DNA of 64,000 bases from Hyphomicrobiales bacterium (GTDB taxonomy: Bacteria; Pseudomonadota; Alphaproteobacteria; Rhizobiales; Rhizobiaceae): NCBI GenBank assembly GCA_900473685.1, contig UCNE01000005.1:1-64000 (forward strand). The letters run 5' to 3'. Made by a program: the position numbers and the translations under genes. A model generated the notes under the pieces. It saw only the letters and a list, made by a program, of their open reading frames with translations, ran no database searches and had not been told where the DNA came from. Positions 52,353 to 61,008 of this stretch are shown piece by piece. Every line of letters starts with the position of its first letter. The first letter of the stretch is position 1.

Positions 52353-53270
52353 TCACTCGGGAACTGCCGGCAACACGGAATCTCGCTTGTTCACCTGCCG
52401 CTCGCGGAAGAAGATGAAGAGGCCCGAGGCGACGATCAGCGCTGCGCCGACCAGCATACCCAGCCGCGGTACATCGCCGAAGAAAATCCAGCCGAATACC
52501 ACCGCCCAGAGGAGCAGCGTATATTGCAGCGGCGCCACGGTGGCCGCATCCGAGATCTTCAGGGCGCGGTTGACCAGCATATGGGCTGCCATTGCGACGA
52601 TACCCAGCAGACCGAGCAGCGCCAAATCGAGACCGGAGGAAATCGGCGCCCAATCAAACGGCGCAAAAGCCAGGCCGGCAAGTGCGGCACCGGCCACCTG
52701 GAAGAACACCAGCGTCTTGTCCGGCGTGTTGCGCAGGCCGCGTCCGGACAGCAACATGAAGGCAAAGGCACCGCTGCCGACAATCGAAATGAGAGCTGGC
52801 AAAGTGAACATCGCCTTCGACGGCTCGAGCGTGATGATGACGCCGACAAAACCGGCAGCGATCGCGCACCAGCGCCGCCACCCGACCGTCTCGCCGAGCA
52901 GCAGCGGCGCCGCCGCCGCCACATAGATCGGTGCTGCCAGCCAGTAGGTCATCACATCGGCCAGCGGCAGATACATCACCGCATAATAGAAGCAGAAAAC
53001 CTCCATGGTGGAAAAGGCCACACGGGCAAACTGCATCCACGGCTGCTCAGCTGAGGTGATGGACCTCAGACCCGCCTGCCAGAGGAACGGCGCCAGAATG
53101 ACAAGGGCCGCCAGGCTACGGATCAGGATGACCTGTCCCAGCCCGTAACTGGCCACCAGCCATTTGCCCATGGCATCGTTGAGCGCAAACATCAGCATGC
53201 CCAACAGCATGATGAGCGGACCTGCCAACGCCGAAGCTGCCGGCCCGGCGCGGGTTTCTATCGTTGTCAC
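52353..53270 (-). CDS. EamA/DMT-family transporter
   Basis: A 305-residue protein with ten membrane segments in two EamA repeats (ALNDAMGKWLVASYGLGQVI in the first; VNRALKISDAATVAPLQYT in the second). GTG at 53270 is the start, with GGGAGG upstream. It follows the enolase-superfamily gene by 33 bases on the same strand and is likely in one operon with it and the GntR gene. It may export a product or serve as a sugar-acid permease; family membership alone does not tell. Confidence 0.85.
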   Translation of the reverse strand: MTTIETRAGPAASALAGPLIMLLGMLMFALNDAMGKWLVASYGLGQVILIRSLAALVILAPFLWQAGLRSITSAEQPWMQFARVAFSTMEVFCFYYAVMYLPLADVMTYWLAAPIYVAAAAPLLLGETVGWRRWCAIAAGFVGVIITLEPSKAMFTLPALISIVGSGAFAFMLLSGRGLRNTPDKTLVFFQVAGAALAGLAFAPFDWAPISSGLDLALLGLLGIVAMAAHMLVNRALKISDAATVAPLQYTLLLWAVVFGWIFFGDVPRLGMLVGAALIVASGLFIFFRERQVNKRDSVLPAVPE

Positions 53271-53303
53271 TCAAAACCTCCCAGTATTCTTTTCGTTCAA
53301 GCG

Positions 53304-54506
53304 TTACAGGCTGGCCGCATCGGAAAGACGGCGCGTCACCGTAAAGGCGCGATCCAGTTCCGGATTGAGCTCCATGCCAAGGCCCGGCCCTGGCGGAACG
53401 GTGATCATGCCATTCTTCACCTCCGGCAAAGCCGTTACGAGGTCCCGGTACCAAGTGCGATAGAAAGCACGCACACTTTCCTGGACCAGTGCATTCGGCG
53501 CGTTGAGCGACAGATGGGTGGACGCGCAGAGCACCACAGGACCCGTGCAGTCATGGGGCGCCACCGGCAGATGCCAGGCCTCGGCCATCGAGGCAATCTT
53601 GCGCGCCTCCGAGAGGCCGCCGCACCAGGAAATGTCGAGCATCATCACGCCGGCTGCCCCAGTCTCCAGAAGGTCGCGGAACGCCCAGCGCGAGCCGAGC
53701 GTTTCGGACGCCGAAATCGGTGCCGGCGAAGCGGCCGCATAGCGGGCAAGGCTCGACAGGCTGTCCATCTTGATTGGATCTTCATGCCAGAAGGTCTGGT
53801 AGGGTGTCAGTGCTTTGGCGATCTGCATGGCCGGCAGAAGCTGCCACATGGAATGGAACTCGACCATGATGTCCATCTTGTCGCCGACGGCCGCGCGGAT
53901 CTTCTCGAAGGGCTGTAGTGCCTGTTTCAGGTCCGGCATCGAGATATACTGGCCACGGGTCTTTTCCGCGGCCGCGTCGAAGGGCCAGATCTTCATCGCG
54001 GTGATACCCTCTTCGAGCAGCGACTGGGCAAGCTCGTCGGCATTGTGCAGGAAGCCGTTGAGGTCGTCATAGTCACGCCCTTCTGACAGACCGTAATTGG
54101 CGGTCGTCTGCCCGGCCGCCTTCTTGATATATTCGGTCCCGGCGCAGGTATTGTAGGTGCGGATCTCGCGACGCGTGAAGCCGCCCAGCAACTGTGCGAT
54201 CGGCATGCCCGTCGCCTTGCCGAAGATGTCCCAGAGCGCAATGTCGAAGGCGGAATTGCCGCGTACTTCGGCACCTGACGAACGGAAACCGAGATAGCCT
54301 ACCAAGTCGGCGGCCAGCAGATCGATCTGCAGCGGATCGCGGCCGATCACCCGCGGCGCGATATATTCGTGTACATAGGTCTCGACGGTCTCCGCACCGA
54401 AAAACGTCTCGCCAAGACCGGTGATCCCCTCGTCCGTATGGACCAGCAGCCAGAGAAGATTGGCGCGCTCCGCGACGCGTACGGTTTCAAGTTTGGTTAT
54501 TTTCAT
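53304..54506 (-). CDS. Enolase-superfamily protein (mandelate racemase/muconate lactonizing type)
   Basis: A 400-residue TIM-barrel enzyme with a capping domain. The catalytic lysine strand is ITAMKIWPFD; metal ligands are the Glu/Asp in IMVEFHSMW, FWHEDPI and SASETLGS; the last-strand histidine is in PVAPHDCTGPV. In this superfamily such a set removes the alpha proton of a sugar acid, usually as an acid-sugar dehydratase. ATG 54506 has AGGAGGG eight bases upstream; a longer frame start is less likely. With the SMP-30 lactonase upstream it fits an oxidative sugar path: lactone to acid to 2-keto-3-deoxy acid. Confidence 0.85.
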   Translation of the reverse strand: MKITKLETVRVAERANLLWLLVHTDEGITGLGETFFGAETVETYVHEYIAPRVIGRDPLQIDLLAADLVGYLGFRSSGAEVRGNSAFDIALWDIFGKATGMPIAQLLGGFTRREIRTYNTCAGTEYIKKAAGQTTANYGLSEGRDYDDLNGFLHNADELAQSLLEEGITAMKIWPFDAAAEKTRGQYISMPDLKQALQPFEKIRAAVGDKMDIMVEFHSMWQLLPAMQIAKALTPYQTFWHEDPIKMDSLSSLARYAAASPAPISASETLGSRWAFRDLLETGAAGVMMLDISWCGGLSEARKIASMAEAWHLPVAPHDCTGPVVLCASTHLSLNAPNALVQESVRAFYRTWYRDLVTALPEVKNGMITVPPGPGLGMELNPELDRAFTVTRRLSDAASL

Positions 54507-54526
54507 GGATGGGCCCTCCTGCCGTC

Positions 54527-55240
54527 TCAAATCAGGCCTGCGGTCAGCAGAGCCTTGATGCTTTGATCAAAATGCCGGTTCATCAGCACAGTTGCGGCAT
54601 GCGGGTTGCCGTCGACGATCGCCAGTGCGAGTTCTTCATGCAGTGCGTTCATCGCCTGACGCTCATCGTCATCGGTGCGGCTTTTCCAGCCGATCGGCCA
54701 TGTCTGGCGCGTCACGCCCTGAAAAGCACCGATGATCAGGGCGAAGACTGGGTTTCGAGAGGCGCGGGCGATCGCGATATGGAGGGAAATGTCGTGTTCC
54801 ATGATGGCCACGGGATCACCGGAGGCATCCACCATCGCCCGAGCGAGACTGAGGATCAACTGCGCTTCCGCCTCCGTGCGCCGGAGTGCCGCCAGCATTG
54901 CCGTGCGCGCCTCGATCGTGCGGCGAACATCATAAATCTGCAGGATGTCGATCTGGTCGGTGACAACGCCGTGCTCGATCATCATCGCCATTGAGGCATC
55001 ATCGAGCTGGGCAATCGTTGGCCGCTTGCCGGCACCGAGATCGACAAGACGAAGAGCCGCCAGCGATCGGAGCGCCTCACGGATCACTGTCCGGGACACC
55101 TGCAACTGCTCCGAAAGCGCTGCTTCGGCCGGCAAATGGTCTCCTGGCTTGAGCTTCCCCTCGCGTATCAAACGGGTGATAGACACAATCGCACTGGCGA
55201 CGAAATCGCCCGCGACGAGCGGTTCGCTTGAGTAATGCAT
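54527..55240 (-). CDS. FadR-type GntR regulator with FCD domain
   Basis: A 237-residue regulator, second of this type in the window. Winged helix at about residues 12-75 (IREGKLKPGDHLPAEAALSE and VSRTVIREALRSLAALRLVD), FCD domain after about residue 90 with EHDISLHIAIARASRNP and MNRHFDQSIKALL. ATG 55240, after GAGGAC, gives a better start than an upstream TTG. It begins the unit with the enolase-superfamily and EamA genes, 20 bases before the former, and probably regulates it together with the SMP-30 gene upstream. Confidence 0.87.
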   Translation of the reverse strand: MHYSSEPLVAGDFVASAIVSITRLIREGKLKPGDHLPAEAALSEQLQVSRTVIREALRSLAALRLVDLGAGKRPTIAQLDDASMAMMIEHGVVTDQIDILQIYDVRRTIEARTAMLAALRRTEAEAQLILSLARAMVDASGDPVAIMEHDISLHIAIARASRNPVFALIIGAFQGVTRQTWPIGWKSRTDDDERQAMNALHEELALAIVDGNPHAATVLMNRHFDQSIKALLTAGLI

Positions 55241-55262
55241 TAAGAAGTCCTCGATCTTTGCC

Positions 55263-55281
55263 AAAGCTATAATACAGCTTT
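55263..55281. promoter_or_regulatory. Inverted repeat overlapping a possible -10 box before the GntR gene
   Basis: AAAGCT, seven bases, AGCTTT is a perfect 6-bp inverted repeat 23 bases upstream of the GntR start. On the minus strand the spacer contains TATTAT, a possible -10 box. Position suggests self-control. Confidence 0.4.
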
Positions 55282-55338
55282 CGAGAAAGATAAAGCAGAC
55301 ATTGCTTCACGTACGCCGCAGCTGCCTTCGACTGCGCA

Positions 55339-56256
55339 TCACCGGGGCCAGGTTGCGCCGGTTGTCGTCAGATAAATGGCATAAAGTGACTGTGTGGCCG
55401 TGATAAACAAACGGTTGCGGCGCACCCCGCCAAATGTGAGATTGGCGACCGTCTGGGGAACCTTGATCTTGCCGATCAGGGTACCGTCAGGCGCAAAGCA
55501 GTGCACCCCGTCCGCAGCGCTCGACCAGACATTGCCGCTGACATCGACGCGTATTCCGTCTGGAATACCGTTATCGATCTCGCAGAAAACCCGCCCATTT
55601 GTCAGCTTTCCACTATCACCGACCTCGAAGACCCGAATATGGCGCGCCGCGCTTTCGTCGTGGCTCGCACCGCTGTCGGCGACATAGAGCCTGGTCTCAT
55701 CAGGTGAAAAGGCGAGGCCGTTTGGCTGCAGAAAATCGTCGACAATCACGGTGAGGCCGCCGGTGGTGGGATCGAGCCGGTAGACGTTGCGGGTGGCCTG
55801 CTCCGGCTCTGCCTGATACCCTTCATAATCCGAGAGAATGCCGTAGGTCGGATCGGTGAACCAGATGGTGCCGTCCGAGCGCACGATGATATCGTTGGGC
55901 GAATTGAGCCGTCTACCCTCATAGCTTTCGGCAAGAACTGTGATCGAACCATCTACCTCAGTGCGCGTGACGTGCCGGGTGCCGTGCTCGCAGGAAATCA
56001 GCCGGCCCTGCCGATCGCGGGTGCTGCCATTGGCGAAGTTCGACGGTGCGCGGAAGACTGAAACCCCGCCGTCCGGAACCCAGCGCATCATCCGCTGGTT
56101 GGGAATGTCGCTCCAGATGAGTTGCTGGGCATCGTTGAACCAGACCGGGCCTTCGGCCCAGCGGCAGCCGGCGTAAAGCTCTTCAAGCGCGACGCTGCCG
56201 ATAAACAGCGCCTTGAATCTCGGGTCGTGGACTTCATAGGGGGAAGCTTGGGGCAT
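55339..56256 (-). CDS. SMP-30/gluconolactonase-family protein
   Basis: A 305-residue six-bladed beta-propeller lactonase. Metal residues typical of the family are visible: Glu in AEGPVWFN near residue 34, Asn in LNSPNDIIV, Asn in QPNGLAFSPDE, and Asp in IPDGIRVDVSGN. It hydrolyses sugar lactones to acids. ATG 56256 is favoured since it begins 14 bases after the upstream permease gene; a longer frame would overlap that gene. It is the last gene in the ribose-type transporter operon and points to oxidation of the imported sugar to a lactone. Confidence 0.87.
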   Translation of the reverse strand: MPQASPYEVHDPRFKALFIGSVALEELYAGCRWAEGPVWFNDAQQLIWSDIPNQRMMRWVPDGGVSVFRAPSNFANGSTRDRQGRLISCEHGTRHVTRTEVDGSITVLAESYEGRRLNSPNDIIVRSDGTIWFTDPTYGILSDYEGYQAEPEQATRNVYRLDPTTGGLTVIVDDFLQPNGLAFSPDETRLYVADSGASHDESAARHIRVFEVGDSGKLTNGRVFCEIDNGIPDGIRVDVSGNVWSSAADGVHCFAPDGTLIGKIKVPQTVANLTFGGVRRNRLFITATQSLYAIYLTTTGATWPR

Positions 56257-56269
56257 AGGATTGGACCGG

Positions 56270-57220
56270 CTAACGTTGGTTTGGATCGCGGCCGCCTGCG
56301 ACCACGATGACGGCAATAATGATAAGACCGGTCATGATCAGCCGGATACCGGCACTGGCGCCATAGGTGTTGAGCATGGAAACGACAAGAAACATGAAGA
56401 GCGACGCTCCCCAGATTCCGGCCACGTTGCTGCTGCCGCCGGCAACGGCCGTACCGCCAATGACGACGACGGCGATCGACATTAGGAGGTATTCCGAGCC
56501 CATGTTGAGCGCTGCTCCGCCGGAGAAACTGGCGAGTAGATAGCCGCAGACCGCGGCCAGCACAGAGCAGAGGACGTAGGTGACGAAGCGCGTGCCATCG
56601 ACGGGAATGCCGGCCATCCGAGCCGCGCGTATGCTCTGGCCGATCGCCGCGATCCAGCGGCCATAGACCGCCTTTTGCAACAGAACGAAGGCGAAGACCG
56701 AGAGGATCAAGGCAACGAAAGCGACATTCGGGATACCGAGCGTGGTTTCCGTGGTAAATGTCGCCAAGGCTTCCGGCGGCTTGATGCGCAGGCCGCGATT
56801 GGTCCAGATCGCCGTCGATTGGACGACGAAACTCATCGACAGCGTCGCAATGATCGGTGGGATCTGCAGGAGCTTGATCAGCGCGTAGTTGCCGATACCG
56901 ACCGCAACGCCAACGGCGATGGCGACGACAAGGCCCGGCAGGATCAGCGAATTGTCGACCTGCATGAATTTCAGGGCGACAGTCCCCGCAAGCGTCATGG
57001 TTGCGGGGACGCAGAGATCGATGTTGCCCGGGCCCAGCGTGATCACAAACATCTGGCCGATGCCGACAAGGATGGAAAAGGCCGCGAAAGTCAGCGCCGC
57101 CTGGCTAAGGCCGATCGTGCTTGCACCGCCGGTAAACAGGATGGTGGCGATCCAGACGGCAAATGCTGCCACGAAAGACCAGATCCACGGCTTGCGGGAC
57201 ATGGAAGCGAGGATGTTCAT
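56270..57220 (-). CDS. Ribose-type ABC transporter permease 2 (CUT2)
   Basis: A 316-residue RbsC-family permease with about eight to ten segments. GQMFVITLGPGNIDLCVPATM near residues 54-74 matches the family's first signature; the later motifs GRWIAAIGQSIRAARMAGI and VIGGTAVAGGSSNVAGIWGA are intact. ATG 57220 overlaps the stop of the first permease gene by four bases and has GAGGGAAG upstream; the much longer open frame reaching 57934 is not the gene. It forms a heterodimer with permease 1. Confidence 0.9.
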   Translation of the reverse strand: MNILASMSRKPWIWSFVAAFAVWIATILFTGGASTIGLSQAALTFAAFSILVGIGQMFVITLGPGNIDLCVPATMTLAGTVALKFMQVDNSLILPGLVVAIAVGVAVGIGNYALIKLLQIPPIIATLSMSFVVQSTAIWTNRGLRIKPPEALATFTTETTLGIPNVAFVALILSVFAFVLLQKAVYGRWIAAIGQSIRAARMAGIPVDGTRFVTYVLCSVLAAVCGYLLASFSGGAALNMGSEYLLMSIAVVVIGGTAVAGGSSNVAGIWGASLFMFLVVSMLNTYGASAGIRLIMTGLIIIAVIVVAGGRDPNQR

Positions 57221-58164
57221 GAGCGCTTCCCTCGGTTTTCGAGGCGATTGAGCAGCAGACGGAGCCCGAGCACGACGATCAGGATCGCACCCTGAGCGCC
57301 AATCTGCCAATCCGGCGAGATGCGCAGAAAGGAGAGGAACGAGCCGGCTAGCGTCAGCGTCAAAGCACCGATGACAGCGCCGATGGGGGAGACGCGGCCG
57401 CCCGTAAACTCGCCGCCGCCAAGGATGACACCGGCAATCGAGAGGAGTGTGTAGCGCAGTGCAATGTTGGCGTCGGCAGACGTGGTCAGTCCGACCAGTG
57501 AGATGCCGGCGAGAATGGCAAAAAACGCGGCAAGCGCATAGGTCGCGGCCCGCGCTCCAAGAATAGACCAGCCTGCGCGCTCTACGGAACGGGTGTTGCC
57601 GCCGACGCCACGCAGGATGACGCCGAAGGAGGAGCGCATGATGACGAAATGCGAGACCATCGCGATGAGGATGCAGGCGATGATCGCCATCGGTACGAAC
57701 GGCGGCCGGGAGATCATGACAGCGCGCGCCCATTCCGGCGCCTGTCCGCCCGGAGCCGGAAGGATGAGCACCGCAAGACCGCCCCAGACGAAACTCATGC
57801 CGAGTGTCACGACAATGGACGGAAGATTCCGGACATGGATCAGCACGCCGAGGGCCGCGTAGATCGCGATTGCGGCTGCAAGCACAAGTACGCCGATCAG
57901 AGGCGTGACCTGCAAGAACGTGGCAGCGACACAAGCCACGAAGCTGACGAAGGTACCCATCGACAGATCCAGGTCATTGACTGTCATGATCAGCATCTGA
58001 GCGATGGTTGCGAGCGCGATCGGCACGGCTAGATTGAACAGGAGGTTGAGACCGGAATAGCTCATGGCACGCGGCTGCAGGTAGAAGACGGAGATCAGGA
58101 GGATGGTCAGCGACAAGGCGGGTATCAGAAGCCGGATCGTATCGGAGGACAAGACTTTCTTCAT
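57217..58164 (-). CDS. Ribose-type ABC transporter permease 1 (CUT2)
   Basis: A 315-residue RbsC-family permease. The first signature is seen as AQMLIMTVNDLDLSMGTFVSF, the ISxxPFV and GGNTRSVERAGWSI segments follow, and the terminal VILGGGEFTGGRVSPIGAVI is the family's glycine-rich loop. It overlaps the ATPase gene upstream and the second permease gene downstream, four bases each, so translation is coupled. Confidence 0.92.
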   Translation of the reverse strand: MKKVLSSDTIRLLIPALSLTILLISVFYLQPRAMSYSGLNLLFNLAVPIALATIAQMLIMTVNDLDLSMGTFVSFVACVAATFLQVTPLIGVLVLAAAIAIYAALGVLIHVRNLPSIVVTLGMSFVWGGLAVLILPAPGGQAPEWARAVMISRPPFVPMAIIACILIAMVSHFVIMRSSFGVILRGVGGNTRSVERAGWSILGARAATYALAAFFAILAGISLVGLTTSADANIALRYTLLSIAGVILGGGEFTGGRVSPIGAVIGALTLTLAGSFLSFLRISPDWQIGAQGAILIVVLGLRLLLNRLENRGKRS

Positions 58165-59627
58165 GCCGCAGCACCCATGAAGGACGCGGCCAAGATATTC
58201 TTTTCGGTCACGGCATCTCCCTCGAGTTCAGCGACGATCACACCATTGTTGAAGACATAGACCCGATCGCAAAGGCAGACTTCATCCATTTCGGTCGAGT
58301 ACCAGACGAATGTGCGTCCTTTATCGGCCTCCGCTCGCAGAATGGCGTAGACCTCCTGCTTAGTACCGATGTCGACGCCGCGCATGGGATCGTCCATCAG
58401 GACGGCGGGTGCCGGTGTGGCAAGGGCACGGGCAAACAAAACCTTCTGCTGGTTGCCGCCCGACAGTGAAAGGATAGGATTTCCGACATCCTGCGTGCGG
58501 ATCTCTATGCGCTGTTTCCAAGCCTGCCCAAGACCGGCCTCGGCGGGCTCGCTGACGAGGCCACGCCGGGAGAGCCCGCCAAGATCGGCGATCGTCAGGT
58601 TCTTCAGGATGCTCCAGAGCGGAAAGACACCGTTCAGAGCGCGATCGCCGGCAACGAAGGCAACTTCAGCTTTACGATCGGGCAACCAGGAGCCGCTGCG
58701 CGCGAGATATAGATCGATCAGCGTATCGGTCTGGCCGTGACCACCGAGGCCGGCAAGACCGACGATTTCGCCAGGAAGAGCTTTGAACGCAATGCCTTTT
58801 CCCCGACGCGAAGGCTGTGACAGGAGCGGCGTGAGGCCTGTGGTCTCGGCGATGCGCTTTGCCCGATCGCGCCCCTTGACCACGCTGCCCATGGCCGCGA
58901 CCAAACTATGCTCGTCGAATTCTCCGGCAGGTCTCTCGGTCACCACCTTGCCATCCTTCATCACGACGATGCGGTCGGACGTCGACAGTATTTCGCTGAG
59001 AATATGGGAAATGAAGATGACTGATCCGCCGGCAGCAACGAAGCTGCGGACATAGTCCAGCAATTGCGTCGCCAGGCTTGCGTCGAGCGACGACGTAGGT
59101 TCATCGAGGATGACGAGGTTCACCGGCTGTGCGACCTGTGAGAAGGCCGTGGCGATCTCCACCATCTGTCGCTGTGCGATCGAAAGATCACTGACAACGC
59201 TGCTGGGGTCGATTCCGTGTCCAGGGAAAATTTCATCGAGCTTGCCGCCAATGACGCGCGCTGCACGAGATCGCCAGCCCCATCCCCTCAGCGTGCGGTG
59301 CATGACGCGCGTGTTCTCGATCACAGTCAGGTTCGGACACAGCGACAATTCCTGGAAGACGCACCGGACGCCATTGGCCCGGGCTGCAGCAATTCCGTAA
59401 CGCAGCATCGGCTCGCCCGCGCAGGCGATGGTGCCCTGGTGAGGCGACAAACCGCCATTGATGACGTTAACGATCGTCGATTTCCCGGCGCCGTTATGTC
59501 CAACGAGGCCGACGCACTCGCCGGGCAGAATTCTTAACGTCACGCCATCGAGCGCCTTGACCGCGCCAAAGCTAACTTTTGCATCCGCAACCTCGATGAC
59601 CGCGTGCCGCAGCGGTACTGTCGTCAT
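58161..59627 (-). CDS. Ribose-type ABC transporter ATP-binding protein (double domain)
   Basis: A 488-residue RbsA/MglA-like ATPase. Domain 1: Walker A GHNGAGKST at residues 43-51, LVILDEPTSSLD as Walker B and FISHILSEI as switch. Domain 2 has the degenerate Walker A region GLAGLGGHGQTDTLI, but keeps the signature LSLSGGNQQKVLFARAL and MDDPMRGVDIGTKQEVY. Such asymmetry is normal for this family. It energises the importer encoded with it. Confidence 0.92.
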   Translation of the reverse strand: MTTVPLRHAVIEVADAKVSFGAVKALDGVTLRILPGECVGLVGHNGAGKSTIVNVINGGLSPHQGTIACAGEPMLRYGIAAARANGVRCVFQELSLCPNLTVIENTRVMHRTLRGWGWRSRAARVIGGKLDEIFPGHGIDPSSVVSDLSIAQRQMVEIATAFSQVAQPVNLVILDEPTSSLDASLATQLLDYVRSFVAAGGSVIFISHILSEILSTSDRIVVMKDGKVVTERPAGEFDEHSLVAAMGSVVKGRDRAKRIAETTGLTPLLSQPSRRGKGIAFKALPGEIVGLAGLGGHGQTDTLIDLYLARSGSWLPDRKAEVAFVAGDRALNGVFPLWSILKNLTIADLGGLSRRGLVSEPAEAGLGQAWKQRIEIRTQDVGNPILSLSGGNQQKVLFARALATPAPAVLMDDPMRGVDIGTKQEVYAILRAEADKGRTFVWYSTEMDEVCLCDRVYVFNNGVIVAELEGDAVTEKNILAASFMGAAA

Positions 59628-59650
59628 AGTCTACCTTCCCTTAAAAGGGG

Positions 59651-59684
59651 CGGTTCTGGCCGGCCCGCAGGCCAGACAGAACCG
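59651..59684 (-). terminator. Intercistronic hairpin after the binding-protein gene
   Basis: CGGTTCTG and CAGAACCG form an 8-bp stem, with a further GGCC pairing inside, between the binding-protein stop and the ATPase start. As at 1442-1480 it probably sets a higher level of the binding-protein message. Confidence 0.45.
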
Positions 59685-59701
59685 TAAGCTGGGAGGATAT
59701 T

Positions 59702-60718
59702 TTATTTTGCTGCCGCTATGACTTTTTCGGCATCAGCCTGCGAATACTCGACATTGGCGACTCCGCCTTCCTGGGTGCTGGCCAGATTGGTCTCCAGCGT
59801 GTCCTGGCTGATGCTGAGGAAGGGCACGACAAGATCCTTCTTCACATCCTTACCGTCGAGAATATGTTGGGCGACCCAAAAGGCGAGCGTCGATACGCCA
59901 GGTGCGATCGAAACAGACATGGTTTCGTAGCCATTAGCATCCTTCTGTTCCTTCCACCATTTCAGCTCGTCCTGCCGGTTGCCCATGACGATGGTCGGCA
60001 TCGGCCGCTTGGCAGCTGCGAAGGCTTCCGCCGCGCCATAGCCGTCACCCCCCTGGGTGACGACTGCTGCTACGTCGGGAAGGCTGGGGAGGACACCGGC
60101 GACTGCCTTCTGGGCCACGTCCTGCGCCCAGTCGCCGTGCACGGAGCCGACGATCTTGAACTGCGGGAATTGCGCGACGCCGGCATGGATGCCCGCAGAA
60201 ATCTCATCATCCACGAAGACGCCGGCGAGGCCGCGGATTTCAAGCAGATTACCGCCGGCCGGAATCTTCTTGGACAGGTATTCAATCTGGCTGCGGCCCA
60301 TTTCCTTGAAGTCGACGGCGATGCGCCAGGCGCACGGTTCCGTCACGATGCCATCGAATGATACGACGGTGATACCTGCATCGCAGGCTTCCTTGACGGC
60401 GCCATTGAGCGCGGTCGGAGACGCGGCATTGATCACTATGGCGTCGTAGCCCTGCAGAATCATGTTCTGAATCTGCGCTGCTTGCTCGGTGGCCTGGTTC
60501 TCGGCTGTGGTGAAGGGATCGGCGGCGGCAACGACACCGGCCTTGACCGCTTCGCCGGTCACTTTTTCCCAGCTCGTCAGCATTGCTTGCCGCCAGGAAT
60601 TTCCGGCGTAGTTATTGGACAGCGCGATCTTCTTAGCCGCTGTATCGGCCATCGCCTGCATCGGCATTGCTGCGCACGCCAATGCGGCCGATGCCAAAAG
60701 CATCTTCTTGAAATTCAT
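59702..60718 (-). CDS. Ribose-type ABC transporter substrate-binding protein
   Basis: A 338-residue periplasmic binding protein of the LacI-like Peripla_BP_4 family. Signal peptide at residues 1-24 (MNFKKMLLASAAL, AMA cleavage). The mature part has KKIALSNNYAGNSWRQAML, then QIQNMILQGYDAIVINAASP and VVTQGGDGYGAAEAF, the usual hinge and ligand segments for pentoses, aldoses or polyols. The ATG at 60718 gives a good signal peptide with a GGGAGAGAG ribosome site; a longer in-frame extension to 61006 is not supported. It is first in its operon and divergent from the two-component genes. Confidence 0.92.
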   Translation of the reverse strand: MNFKKMLLASAALACAAMPMQAMADTAAKKIALSNNYAGNSWRQAMLTSWEKVTGEAVKAGVVAAADPFTTAENQATEQAAQIQNMILQGYDAIVINAASPTALNGAVKEACDAGITVVSFDGIVTEPCAWRIAVDFKEMGRSQIEYLSKKIPAGGNLLEIRGLAGVFVDDEISAGIHAGVAQFPQFKIVGSVHGDWAQDVAQKAVAGVLPSLPDVAAVVTQGGDGYGAAEAFAAAKRPMPTIVMGNRQDELKWWKEQKDANGYETMSVSIAPGVSTLAFWVAQHILDGKDVKKDLVVPFLSISQDTLETNLASTQEGGVANVEYSQADAEKVIAAAK

Positions 60719-60830
60719 CTCTCTCTCCCTGTTGATCCGGCCTTCATCGCGCGGGATCTGTTCATCTTGGCCTAAGCGGCGATGGCTTTTGTGAAATGCC
60801 GAGCTTCCTCCTCTCAGCAAGGAAAGGATC

Positions 60831-60856
60831 GTATAGAACGAGCGGCTTGTATAGGA
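60831..60856. promoter_or_regulatory. Short direct repeat in the divergent promoter
   Basis: GTATAGAA and GTATAGGA repeat with 18-base spacing in the 290-base gap between the binding-protein and histidine kinase genes. Response regulators of the NarL type bind short repeats of this size; no other evidence is available. Confidence 0.2.
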
Positions 60857-61008
60857 AGATTGAGGCAGCGCGTTTGCGGAATCTGCTGTAGATGATGCGG
60901 GTTCCCGCAAGACGCGCGGTGCCTGACAGGCGCTTACTGGGCGACAAGGAATAGCCAGGGACTTTGCTGTGGAGGCAGAACGAAGGCGGCGAGGGAGGAG
61001 AGACAAAC

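Noticed and set aside
56270-57934. Open frame of 554 codons on the minus strand
   Set aside because: Its first 230 or so codons lie antisense in frame terms to nothing but overlap the true permease 1 gene in another frame; only the part from ATG 57220 matches the RbsC family.
59702-61006. N-terminal extension of the ribose-type binding protein to 61006
   Set aside because: It would bury the signal peptide inside the protein and overlap the divergent promoter; ATG 60718 has a good ribosome site.
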